Assembly (NCBI GenBank): GCA_043755595.1
Contig: JAYUSQ010000174.1
Span: 1-45,840, forward strand
DNA: 45,840 bases
Direction of reading: 5' to 3'
Source: VFZP01 sp043755595
GTDB taxonomy: Bacteria; Acidobacteriota; Terriglobia; Bryobacterales; Bryobacteraceae
Made by a program: the position numbers and the translations under genes. The notes under the pieces were generated by a model that did no database searches, was not told the origin of the DNA, and saw only the letters and a list, made by a program, of their open reading frames with translations. Below, piece by piece: positions 26,224 to 33,568 of this stretch. Position 1 is the stretch's first letter. Each line of letters opens with the position of its first letter.

Positions 26224-26259
26224 GTATGTCCTTGACATACAAAGGTTCGCTCGTAGACC
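26224..26259 (+). promoter_or_regulatory. Promoter with palindromic operator ahead of the OmpA/BON gene
   Basis: GTATGTC-CTT-GACATAC (26224-26240) is a perfect 7-bp inverted repeat. It covers a perfect TTGACA -35 box (26232-26237). Sixteen bases later stands TAGACC, a weak -10. Looser complementary arms (ACGAACGA upstream, TTCGCTCGT downstream) extend the symmetry. A repressor bound here would block the polymerase. The repressor is unknown. The start codon is at 26339, leaving an untranslated leader of about 75 bases with no obvious structure. Confidence 0.5.
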
Positions 26260-26338
26260 ATGTGAAGGCGGCGAACGACGGTGGGGTACTGGCACCCATT
26301 TCTGAGGCCGAATTTTCTGTTAGCTGGAGAACGTAGCT

Positions 26339-27037
26339 ATGCGGCCCTTTGGACTCGTGCTAGCCGGATTGTTGGGCGTCGGCATCCTGACATATCTTTG
26401 CGGCAATCACCATGGACCTCATTTCGCAGCGGATCTGAGCGCCAAGACCAATTCGGCATTGATGGCGGCAGGCATCGCCCCCGCCGCCCAAGCGGCAGGC
26501 GAAGGCCAGATCATCACTCTCACCGGGCAAGTGGCCACCGAGGCGATCAAGATGAGAGCCGGGGAGGAGGCAAGCCGGATCGGCGGCGTTGAGGAAGTAC
26601 GGAATCTGTTGACGGTGGCGCCTCCGGGCCCCCCGCCGCCGCCTATGTCCGCCGTCCAGCGCGTGGAAGCTGTGAATTGCCAGAAGATTTTCACCACGCT
26701 GCTAAACGCTGAGAAGATTCGGTTTCAGACCGGCAAAGCCGACATCAACCCTGCCAGCCATCGCCTGTTGGGTCGGTTGGTGGAAACAGCCGGCAAGTGT
26801 CCCGCCGCCCGAATTCGCGTGGAGGGCCACACCGATTCGTCCGGCGCACGCGATATGAACCAGAAGTTGAGCCAGCAAAGAGCCGAAGCCGTCGTCGAAT
26901 ACCTGAAGAGCAAAGGCATGGCGGCGGAACGTTTGACATCGGCAGGCTTGGGCCCCGGCCAGCCGTTGGCGGACAACAAGACTCCCGCCGGGCGCGAGAA
27001 GAATCGCCGGACCGAATTCAAAGTGCAAGGCATCTGA
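26339..27037 (+). CDS. OmpA-family protein with N-terminal BON domain
   Basis: 232 residues: a signal peptide or membrane anchor (RPFGLVLAGLLGVGILTYLC), a BON domain at about 30-95 (IITLTGQVATEAIKMRAGEEA, GVEEVRNLLTV), a Pro linker (PPGPPPPPM) and an OmpA/MotB domain at about 110-232. In the latter, IRVEGHTDSSGARDMNQKLS QRAEAVVEYL-type helices and AGREKNRRTEFKV carry the Asp and Arg residues that hold meso-DAP of peptidoglycan. It links envelope and wall. The next gene follows after 17 bases and is probably in one transcript. Confidence 0.9.
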   Translation: MRPFGLVLAGLLGVGILTYLCGNHHGPHFAADLSAKTNSALMAAGIAPAAQAAGEGQIITLTGQVATEAIKMRAGEEASRIGGVEEVRNLLTVAPPGPPPPPMSAVQRVEAVNCQKIFTTLLNAEKIRFQTGKADINPASHRLLGRLVETAGKCPAARIRVEGHTDSSGARDMNQKLSQQRAEAVVEYLKSKGMAAERLTSAGLGPGQPLADNKTPAGREKNRRTEFKVQGI

Positions 27038-27054
27038 AAGGAACCCGATTAATC

Positions 27055-27867
27055 GTGAGCTACGTATTTTCCAATATTTTTTGGTGCCTGTTGGCAGCCG
27101 GTTTGCTTGGCGGTTTGATCGGCTGGCTGATCAAACATTTCGGCGGAGTTGGAAAGCTGGCTGAGCTCGAATCGTCATGGCAAGGTAGATTGACAGCGGT
27201 GGAGGGCGAGCGCGATCGGCTGGTAGGAGCGGCTAGAGAGTCCGACGACAAGCTAAGAGCGCTGCAGAGCCGGTTCTCCCGTGCGGAAGGAGAGCTCGCC
27301 ACGCTGCATTCGGCTTCGGTGGCATGGGACGCGCTCAGATCGAAACAGGCCACCGACTTGAAGGCTTTTGGCGAACAGCGCCTGGACCTTGAAGGAAAAT
27401 TGGCGAGGGCAACCGGTGAAACGGACAGTTGGAAGCGTAAGGCTACCGAAAGCGGGACGTTGGCCGGCGACCTGGAAAGCCGTCTACAGATCGCGATCGC
27501 CAGCGAAAACGCCGAGCATGAGAAACAGATCGCGGAGTTGAAGCTCCAGTTGGATACCGCGACCAGACAGCAGGTTGAAACCGAATCGAATTGGAATTCC
27601 AGATACGCGTCGCTCGAAGGGGAACGCAACTCGTTGCGGAACCGGCTGGCAAACGCCCAGCAGAATCTCGACAAGGCTGTAGCCGATGACGTGGCCGGCG
27701 CTTCTGCCTACGAAAAACAGATCGCCGAACTAAAGGCGAATTTGGCTGCATCCGGCAAGCAGAAGACGAAGTTGGAATCCGGTTGGACGGCTCGGTTTGC
27801 CGCTCTTGAGGCTGACCGGGATTCGTTCAAGACGCAGCTTGCTAGCTTCACCCGGCGCGTCAAATGA
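27055..27867 (+). CDS. Membrane-anchored coiled-coil protein (5' part of a broken gene)
   Basis: 270 residues from GTG 27055, with GAAAGGA 12-18 bases upstream. A single membrane helix (VFSNIFWCLLAAGLLGGLIGWLI) is followed by a long coiled coil. It carries repeated blocks: 'KQIAELKxxL', 'KLESGWTARFAALEADRDS'. The frame ends with LASFTRRVK, a shift away from continuing coiled-coil sequence. In intact relatives, which usually follow such an OmpA/BON gene, the coiled coil leads to a C-terminal DUF4332 helix-hairpin-helix domain. That domain is present here about 400 bases on. The protein as read is truncated; see the following feature. Confidence 0.75.
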   Translation: MSYVFSNIFWCLLAAGLLGGLIGWLIKHFGGVGKLAELESSWQGRLTAVEGERDRLVGAARESDDKLRALQSRFSRAEGELATLHSASVAWDALRSKQATDLKAFGEQRLDLEGKLARATGETDSWKRKATESGTLAGDLESRLQIAIASENAEHEKQIAELKLQLDTATRQQVETESNWNSRYASLEGERNSLRNRLANAQQNLDKAVADDVAGASAYEKQIAELKANLAASGKQKTKLESGWTARFAALEADRDSFKTQLASFTRRVK

Positions 27868-28450
27868 GCGGATCGCGGATTTGAAGCGGCAACTGGCTCT
27901 GGCTGAGAAACGGTTGGAGAAAGCAGTCGCGGACGACAAGGCGGACGACTCGGCCGTCCAGAAGGAAGTCGCGGACCTGAAGGCGCAGTTGGCTGGAACG
28001 TAGCAGCGTTTGGCGAAGTCTGAGGCGGACGACAAGGCTGACGATGCGGGCTCGAGAAGCAGACCAATGAATTGAAGGCGCAACTGGCGGGAGCCGTGAA
28101 ACAACGCACTGAGCCTGAGGGCGACCGCGACGCGTTCAAGACCCCGTTGGGCGAAGTAACGGCACGGACTGCCACGATGGTGGCGGCCGCCGATTACGAA
28201 GCCCTCGAAAAGAAGCTGGCTGACGCCGAAGCGCCATCGAAGAAATCGGCGGGCGGCGATATCGAGCGGATCGAAGGAATCGGTCCGGTCTACGGGCAGA
28301 AATTACGGGCGGCCGGTATTGCGTGGGTGCGCGAGTTGCTGGCCCGGGGGACGGACGCCGAGGGGCGGAAGCAGATCGCCGCGCAGACGGGCCTCAAAGA
28401 GGAACTGGTCCTGAAGTGGGTGAACGCCGAGGGTAACGATGCCACCGTGC
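27868..28450 (+). pseudogene. Disrupted 3' part of the coiled-coil/DUF4332 gene
   Basis: Homologous sequence continues in other frames. ERIADLKRQLALAEKRLEKA and KEVADLKAQLAGT lie in one frame, ending in TAG at 28001. EKQTNELKAQLAGAVKQR lies in another frame from about 28060. It runs on into GDIERIEGIGPVYGQKLRAAGI and ELVLKWVNAEG, a DUF4332-type helix-hairpin-helix (28250-28430). So at least two frameshifts and one nonsense codon separate the two ends. After WVNAEG the family's second hairpin is missing, and the frame runs antisense across the KTSC gene to a stop at 28533. Confidence 0.7.
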
Positions 28451-28456
28451 GCGCCA

Positions 28457-28699
28457 TTAGAGTTCACCGCGCAGACTGGCGTTTGTTTTCGAGGCCAGGG
28501 AATGCGGAAACCGCCCGCGGATCGCCTCGTTAAAGTACCTGCCTTTGGAAGGCGCCGCCACCAGCGCTTCATACACCGAGCCTGGAACTCCAAATTAACG
28601 ATAGACCGCGTGACTGCGAAACTCCAGTTGCAAGATCTCGCAGGCGTCGTCGCACCCAATCGCCACCAGGGTGGCCGATTCCACTGAGCTGATGCTCAT
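28457..28699 (-). pseudogene. KTSC-domain gene with an internal TAA
   Basis: On the minus strand ATG 28699, with GGAGG 7 bases upstream, opens MSISSVESATLVAIGCDDA and continues EILQLEFRSHAVYR. TAA (28597-28595) stands as codon 35. The same frame then reads FGVPGSVYEALVAAPSKGRYFNE and ends at 28457. The two parts join exactly into a KTSC domain (typical 'VYRYFxVPxxVYEALLxAxSKGxYFNxxIRxxY'). The TAA replaces the aromatic codon in 'YR-Y-F'. The domain is about 60-80 residues, the same as here (80 codons). Its function is unknown: the family lies beside lysyl-tRNA synthetases or stands alone. Confidence 0.8.
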
Positions 28700-28800
28700 C
28701 AGCGACCTCCAGGAGAGGCTGCGCTCTAGAACGGAATTATCACAGAAATGTTCTTAGGTGAAGAGTATTGGGACTAGGCCCGGCTGTTTTTAGTGAGCGG

Positions 28801-29469
28801 CTACCGGCGGCGCGCACTATCCGGGTCCGGCATGGTCCGCACCGCGCGAAGCTGCGCGTCCTCCAATTGCTTGGCCTGTTGGTAGGTGTAGATCATGCGG
28901 TGTATGACGGTGAAATTACCCATCACCGCGAGAATCCAGAGCACAGGCGCCATGCGATCGAGCACGGTGCCGATCATCATCAACACCATACGCTCAGGCC
29001 GCTCCATGAAACCGACTTTGCATTTGGGGATGATGTTCTCTGAGCGCGCGCGGGTATAGCTGATCATGACCGACGCGGTCATCGCCACGGCGGTCAGGAT
29101 CACATACAGGGGACGGTTGATCGAGCCGTAGTACACGAGCAAGCCCATCAGCAACAATAAATCCGAGTAGCGGTCCAAGACCGAATCGAAGAAGCCGCCG
29201 AAGCGCGTCACTTGGTTGGTGGAGCGGGCGACGCGCCCATCCACCATGTCGAAGATGGATGCGCCGACAATCACCCAACCGCCACCCCAGAAATTGCCCT
29301 TCGACAGCAGCCACGCCGCATAGACGTTGATGCCCAGGCCGATGGCGGTCAGAGCGTTCGGGGAAATGCCGGTGAAGGCCAGGAAACGGACGATCTGGAC
29401 GATAATCGAGTCGCACGCTACGCCGATGGCGCGCGTAATGGTGAGCTTGGGTTTCTGATCTTCGGCCAT
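28801..29469 (-). CDS. CDP-alcohol phosphatidyltransferase
   Basis: 222 residues and about six membrane helices. Near residue 75 the complete CDP-alcohol signature DG-x2-AR-x8-G-x3-D-x3-D is present (DGRVAR, then G, D and D at the right distances). These residues bind Mg2+ and CDP-diacylglycerol or a related CDP-alcohol. The enzyme joins an alcohol to a phosphatidyl group in the inner membrane. The product could be phosphatidylinositol phosphate, phosphatidylglycerol phosphate or another lipid; this cannot be told from the signature. The greA gene lies just upstream on the same strand, separated by 26 bases, so they may share a promoter. Confidence 0.88.
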   Translation of the reverse strand: MAEDQKPKLTITRAIGVACDSIIVQIVRFLAFTGISPNALTAIGLGINVYAAWLLSKGNFWGGGWVIVGASIFDMVDGRVARSTNQVTRFGGFFDSVLDRYSDLLLLMGLLVYYGSINRPLYVILTAVAMTASVMISYTRARSENIIPKCKVGFMERPERMVLMMIGTVLDRMAPVLWILAVMGNFTVIHRMIYTYQQAKQLEDAQLRAVRTMPDPDSARRR

Positions 29470-29495
29470 GTTAGTGGCCTCGCTTTCCTGACCGT

Positions 29496-29963
29496 TTAGG
29501 CAAGGTCATGGATTGTGGTCAACTTCAAGATCTCTAGTTCCTTGGCGCCGCCGGGAATCACGATACGGACAGTGTCCCCTACGATTTTGCCGATGAGTGC
29601 GCGTCCGATAGGCGAGGTTGTGGAGATCATGCCGTTGGTCGCGTCGGTTTCTTCGCTGGTCACCAGCTTGTAATGAACCTCTTCTTCCTTCTTGACGTCG
29701 AAAACGACAACCTTGGAGCCAAGTCCAACTTTGTCGTGAGGGATCTTCGAAAAATCCACCATCATCAAGTCGCGCATGCGGCCCTTGACCTGACTCAAGC
29801 GTGCATCGACGAAGGATTGACGTTCCTTGGCCGAATGGTATTCGGCGTTCTCGCTCAGATCTCCCAGCGCGCGCGCCCGGGCGATTTCGCGGGGCAAGTC
29901 CACGTGCAACTCGCGCTCAAGGGCTACGATCTCATCCTGCAGCTTCTTTTTAAGGTCTTCCAT
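29496..29963 (-). CDS. greA: Transcription elongation factor GreA
   Basis: 155 residues, the usual GreA length (about 158). The N-terminal antiparallel coiled coil (LKKLQDEIVALERELHVDLP, then AEYHSAKERQSFVDARLSQV) carries the acidic tip that inserts in the secondary channel of RNA polymerase and helps it to cut backtracked RNA. The C-terminal domain ends in ATNGMISTTSPIGRALIGK and VRIVIPGGAKELEILKL, the standard GreA/GreB closing block. It is probably the first gene of a unit with the phosphatidyltransferase. Confidence 0.95.
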   Translation of the reverse strand: MEDLKKKLQDEIVALERELHVDLPREIARARALGDLSENAEYHSAKERQSFVDARLSQVKGRMRDLMMVDFSKIPHDKVGLGSKVVVFDVKKEEEVHYKLVTSEETDATNGMISTTSPIGRALIGKIVGDTVRIVIPGGAKELEILKLTTIHDLA

Positions 29964-29989
29964 CCAGGAACGGCAACTCCAAACCGTTT

Positions 29990-29995
29990 ATTATA
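29990..29995 (-). promoter_or_regulatory. -10 box of greA
   Basis: On the minus strand a perfect TATAAT stands 26 bases upstream of the greA ATG (29963). No strong -35 hexamer is seen. Confidence 0.45.
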
Positions 29996-30034
29996 GCGTC
30001 CGCGCCGGAACGCCGGGTATCCTGGAAGTTACCC

Positions 30035-31177
30035 ATGACACTCTCACGGCGGCAATGGCTGGCGGCGGGCGGCGCGGCGGGCCTGGCATTGGGCGGCTGT
30101 GGCAGGACGCGCAAACCCTCCACTTACGGGTATCGCGGCTTTGCTTTCGTGGCAAATTCAGAAGGCAAGGCGGTCGCCGCAGTCGACCTGAACGCATTGG
30201 CCGTGGTGCGGCACATTGCACTTGACGCCAATCCGACTCAGATGGTAGACGATCCGGCGCGGCCAATGGTTTATGCGGTCACACCATCCTCCGGCGAGAT
30301 CGCCGCGATTGCTGTGGACAAACTGGAAGTGGAGCGAAAAGTGCGCGTGGGCGCGCGCCCGGGCTTTGCCAAGGTATCGCCGGATGGCCGTTTCCTTTGG
30401 GTATTGTGTCCGGCGGCCCGCCAATTGGTGCGCATTCCGCTGGCCGAATTCCGGCAGCCCGATCTACGCATCAATCTTCCGAGTGAACCGGCCGACTTTG
30501 ACCTGGGCCCGGCGGCCGAAGGCGCCAAGGACCGCGTGGCGGTAAGTCTTGGGGGGCAGGCGGCCTTGTTCGACACAGTCTCTGGCAAGGCAGTGGCATC
30601 TTATTCGATGGCGGGTGGCGAGGCGGGCGGGATCGTGTTTCGACTGGACGGACGGCAACTGTTGATCGCCGACAAGACCGCGCACCAGTTGGCGATTTTC
30701 GACTTGGCCACCAATCGCGCGGTTGCTTCGTTGCCCCTGGCAGTGCGGCCGGATCGGATTTGCGCAAAGGCGGACGGCGGCCAGATCTTCGTGAGCGGCG
30801 AGGGGATGGACGCGGTTGTTACCGTTTACCCCTATCAGACCGAAGTTGCCAATACGATGTTGGCAGGACGGAGCCCTGGGGCGATGGCGGTGTCGGCCGC
30901 CTGGGATTACCTGCTGGTGGCAAATCCTTCATCGGACAACGTCACCATCGTGAGCATCGCCAATCAACGGGTGCTCGCCGTGGCTCCGGTTGGTAAGCGG
31001 CCCGAATTCATTACCGTGACGCCGGATGGGAATTATGCGTTGGTGCTGAATCGCGAGTCTGGCGATATGGCCGTGCTGCATTTGGTGATTGAGCCACGGC
31101 GGTCGCGGGCGGCTGCGATTGCGGCGCGGATACCGGTGGGGAGTGCGCCGGTGGGCGCGGTGGTGCGGAGTTTGTAA
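30035..31177 (+). CDS. Lipoprotein beta-propeller (YVTN/YncE type)
   Basis: 380 residues. The leader SRRQWLAAGGAAGLALGGCG combines a twin-arginine motif with a lipobox (LGGC), so the protein is probably exported folded and fixed to a membrane by lipid. YVTN-type propeller blades follow at about 45-residue spacing: FVANSEGKAVAAVDLNALAV, VSPDGRFLWVLCPAARQLVR, FRLDGRQLLIADKTAHQLAI, LVANPSSDNVTIVSIANQR and VTPDGNYALVLNRESGDMAV. It may be a surface or periplasmic sensor or scaffold. No enzyme residues are evident. Confidence 0.85.
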   Translation: MTLSRRQWLAAGGAAGLALGGCGRTRKPSTYGYRGFAFVANSEGKAVAAVDLNALAVVRHIALDANPTQMVDDPARPMVYAVTPSSGEIAAIAVDKLEVERKVRVGARPGFAKVSPDGRFLWVLCPAARQLVRIPLAEFRQPDLRINLPSEPADFDLGPAAEGAKDRVAVSLGGQAALFDTVSGKAVASYSMAGGEAGGIVFRLDGRQLLIADKTAHQLAIFDLATNRAVASLPLAVRPDRICAKADGGQIFVSGEGMDAVVTVYPYQTEVANTMLAGRSPGAMAVSAAWDYLLVANPSSDNVTIVSIANQRVLAVAPVGKRPEFITVTPDGNYALVLNRESGDMAVLHLVIEPRRSRAAAIAARIPVGSAPVGAVVRSL

Positions 31178-31194
31178 GGATTCTTACGGTGGAA

Positions 31195-31593
31195 TCAGAC
31201 GACCGCTACTCCGCCCCAGTCGCGGATCCGTTCGTCTTGGGTGACAAGCGGGAAACCCAGGCAGCGCGCGGTGGCCGCGATCATCTGATCGGCCGGATCC
31301 TTGTGGAAACCGTTGCCAAGCTGGATGCTCTCGGCGAGGATGCGGCCGGTGAGCGGCGTGACCTCAATGCGCGGATGATCCTCGATTTCTCCGAGGAATA
31401 GGTCGAGCGGGCGCGTGATGGTGATTTTGTCGTGCTCGACCAGTTTCGCCAGTTCCCAGAGCGTGATCGCCGAAATTACAAAGCGCCCGCCGGAGTTCTC
31501 GATCGATTCAAGAAGCTCCCGCTGCGCGCCAGTGAGGCGGCCGGGATCGCTCCGCCAAAACAGCAGGATGTGGGTGTCGAGGATCGCCTTCAT
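31195..31593 (-). CDS. vapC: PIN-domain toxin, VapC type
   Basis: 132 residues from ATG 31593, which overlaps the antitoxin stop (ATGA). The PIN fold acid residues are in place: Asp6 in MKAILDTHILLFW, Glu in SAITLWELAKL, and Asp residues in KDPADQMIAATARCL and VTQDERI. Such nucleases cut tRNA or rRNA to halt growth when the antitoxin is lost. It belongs to the subgroup annotated 'type II toxin-antitoxin PIN domain, VapC'. It is transcribed with the Phd-type partner from the promoter at 31839-31867. Confidence 0.92.
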   Translation of the reverse strand: MKAILDTHILLFWRSDPGRLTGAQRELLESIENSGGRFVISAITLWELAKLVEHDKITITRPLDLFLGEIEDHPRIEVTPLTGRILAESIQLGNGFHKDPADQMIAATARCLGFPLVTQDERIRDWGGVAVV

Positions 31594-31832
31594 AGTGCTG
31601 GCTCTTCCCAATCACCCGAGAGATCGAAGTTGACGACGTCGCCGTTGATGCGGACCGAATCCGCCCAAGTGCCTTTCAGCGGAGCCGATACCGACTCAAT
31701 CGGGACGACCCGCACGACGGCGTGGCCCCGCTTGGTGAGAGTGATAGGAATCCCGGTGGTGGCGATGTCATCGACCACTCCCAGGCATTTCGCTTTGAAT
31801 TCGGAGATGGGCATGGCGGGGAGAGTTTCCAT
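31590..31832 (-). CDS. Phd/YefM-family antitoxin
   Basis: 80 residues from ATG 31832. The family segments are ISEFKAKCLGVVDDIATTG, then ITLTKRGHAVVRVVPIES, the beta-strand core of Phd/YefM that binds DNA as a dimer. The C-terminal tail (VVNFDLSGDWEEP) would cover the toxin's active site. This start is preferred because the promoter's -10 box lies 6 bases before it. The longer frame reaching 31931 would run through the promoter. It overlaps vapC by 4 bases. Confidence 0.9.
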   Translation of the reverse strand: METLPAMPISEFKAKCLGVVDDIATTGIPITLTKRGHAVVRVVPIESVSAPLKGTWADSVRINGDVVNFDLSGDWEEPAL

Positions 31833-31838
31833 GGAATC

Positions 31839-31867
31839 AGTATACATGACCTGTTGACTGGTCACAA
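31839..31867 (-). promoter_or_regulatory. Promoter and palindromic operator of phd-vapC
   Basis: On the minus strand TTGTGA (31867-31862), a 17-base spacer and TATACT (31844-31839) form a good promoter. The perfect 5-bp inverted repeat TGACC-N8-GGTCA (31847-31864) fills the spacer and overlaps the -35. It is a likely binding site for the antitoxin or the toxin-antitoxin complex. The -10 is 6 bases from the ATG, so the message should be leaderless. Confidence 0.6.
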
Positions 31868-31937
31868 GGTGTTTATGTGGAGTGGCGTCCACTTTTTTCT
31901 TTTCCAGTGCTGTTCCCGATGTGTATGACATTTGTAG

Positions 31938-33461
31938 TTAACTCCAATAGCTGCGATCAAGATTGCGATACTGAACCGCCTCAGCGAGGTGTTTAGAGGA
32001 AATGGAAACCTGCCCATCCAAGTCGGCGATGGTGCGGGCGACTTTGAGGATTCGATCATGGGCGCGGGCGGAAAAGCCCATCTTCCGCACCGCAAGTTCA
32101 AGCGTCCGTTCACCGGCGGCGTCTAATCCGCAGATTCCGCGCGTGGCGGAAGCAGGAATCCTAGAGTTGTAGTAGCCGCGACTCGCTTGGACTCCGCGAG
32201 CTTTCAAGACACGCGCGCGCATCTGCTCAGAAGTCGTCCCACCCTCCCTGCCCCGGAGTTCCTGATACGGCACTGCCGGCACTTCAATGTGCATGTCGAT
32301 GCGGTCAAGGAGCGGACCGCTTATCTTGCCGAGGTATTGCTGAACCTGTCCGCCGGTGCATCGGCACTCTCGGGTCGAGTCGCCGTAAAAGCCGCATTTA
32401 CAAGGGTTCATGGCAGCCACCAATGTGAAGTCGGCCGGAAAAGATAGAGTGGTCTGCGCGCGAGCGATTGTGACGCAGCGCTCTTCGATGGGCTGGCGTA
32501 GGAGTTCTAGCACATTGCGCGGAAACTCCGGCAGTTCGTCGAGGAAAAGCAGACCGTGGTGGGCCAGGCTCACTTCGCCGGGCCGGGGCGTGCCGGAGCC
32601 GCCGCCTATCAGCGCGGCATCGGAAATCATGTGGTGGGGCGAGCGGAACGGGCGGCGGTCGAGGAGTCCAGCGCCGGCTGGCAGGATCCCGGCGATGCTA
32701 TGAACTTGAGTCACCTCAAGCGCTTCGCGAAAGGTAAGGGGTGGCAGGATTCCGGCTAAGCGGCGGGCGAGCATGGTCTTGCCGGATCCGGGCGGCCCTA
32801 CCATGAGCACGTTGTGCCCACCGGCGGCCGCCACTTCGAGCGCACGCTTGGCCATGGTTTGTCCCCGCACGTCGCCGAAATCGGGAGGAGGTTCGCTCGG
32901 TCCGCCGCTGGTCGAGGCGACAGAGCCGCGAGAAGGCTCAAACTCTTCGGGGTGATTCAAGAGCTTGACAACCTGAGCCAGGTGTTTGAGCCCGAAGACC
33001 CGCACCCCCTCTACCACGGCTGCCTCGGCGGCGTTTTCCTCGGGGACGATGACGTTGGTGATCCCCCGTTTGTGGGCACACACCGCCATCGAGAGGGTCC
33101 CACGGACCGGCCGCAAGGAACCATCGAGAGAGAGTTCACCGACAAACAAAAACGGCCCTGTCGGCTGCACGACGCCCATTGCGCCGAGGATGCCCAGCGC
33201 CATGGGCAGGTCAAACCCGGCGCCCTCTTTGCGTACATTCGCCGGCGCGAGGTTGATGGTAACCGAACGGTTTGGGTATCCGAAGCCCGAGTTCATGAGG
33301 GCCGATTTGATGCGCTCGCGGCTTTCGCGTACGGACGTATCCGGCATGCCCACGGTCACGAAGTCGCGCGCATTGCCGCCCGAGTACATATCGACTTCGA
33401 CGTCGATCAGATGCGCATCAATGCCAAAGACGGCCGCACTTTGAATATGGAAAAGAGCCAC
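31938..33461 (-). CDS. yifB: YifB/ComM-family Mg-chelatase-like AAA+ ATPase
   Basis: 507 residues from GTG 33461. The N-terminal ChlI-type domain (VGMPDTSVRESRERIKSAL, DLPMALGILGAMG) belongs to the Lon-like fold. The AAA+ domain has Walker A GPPGSGKTMLARRL near residue 225 and Walker B HHGLLFLDELPEF near 300. A cysteine set (CKCGFYGDSTRECRC) near 360 probably holds a zinc. The C-terminal Mg_chelatase_C domain (GFSARAHDRILKVARTIADL) closes it. In transformable bacteria ComM is a branch-migration helicase for taken-up DNA. The length is that of the family (about 505). Confidence 0.94.
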   Translation of the reverse strand: MALFHIQSAAVFGIDAHLIDVEVDMYSGGNARDFVTVGMPDTSVRESRERIKSALMNSGFGYPNRSVTINLAPANVRKEGAGFDLPMALGILGAMGVVQPTGPFLFVGELSLDGSLRPVRGTLSMAVCAHKRGITNVIVPEENAAEAAVVEGVRVFGLKHLAQVVKLLNHPEEFEPSRGSVASTSGGPSEPPPDFGDVRGQTMAKRALEVAAAGGHNVLMVGPPGSGKTMLARRLAGILPPLTFREALEVTQVHSIAGILPAGAGLLDRRPFRSPHHMISDAALIGGGSGTPRPGEVSLAHHGLLFLDELPEFPRNVLELLRQPIEERCVTIARAQTTLSFPADFTLVAAMNPCKCGFYGDSTRECRCTGGQVQQYLGKISGPLLDRIDMHIEVPAVPYQELRGREGGTTSEQMRARVLKARGVQASRGYYNSRIPASATRGICGLDAAGERTLELAVRKMGFSARAHDRILKVARTIADLDGQVSISSKHLAEAVQYRNLDRSYWS

Positions 33462-33568
33462 GTTACATATGTAGTGCGGTGAGGCGGGGATTATTCTCCC
33501 GCTTTCTTTTGTAAGCGGGCATCAGCGAACCGCGTTCAGGGTCCGGGACGAGCGTATGGTGGAAGCTT

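Noticed and set aside
31833..31931. 33-residue N-terminal extension of the antitoxin
   Set aside because: It covers the promoter and operator, and Phd/YefM proteins start near the ISEFK block.
33485..33520. Hairpin CCCGCTT...AAGCGGG as a terminator of yifB or the DUF1963 gene
   Set aside because: On the minus strand it lies between the yifB start and the DUF1963 stop, downstream of the DUF1963 stop would be lower coordinates, and no T-run follows in the right direction.
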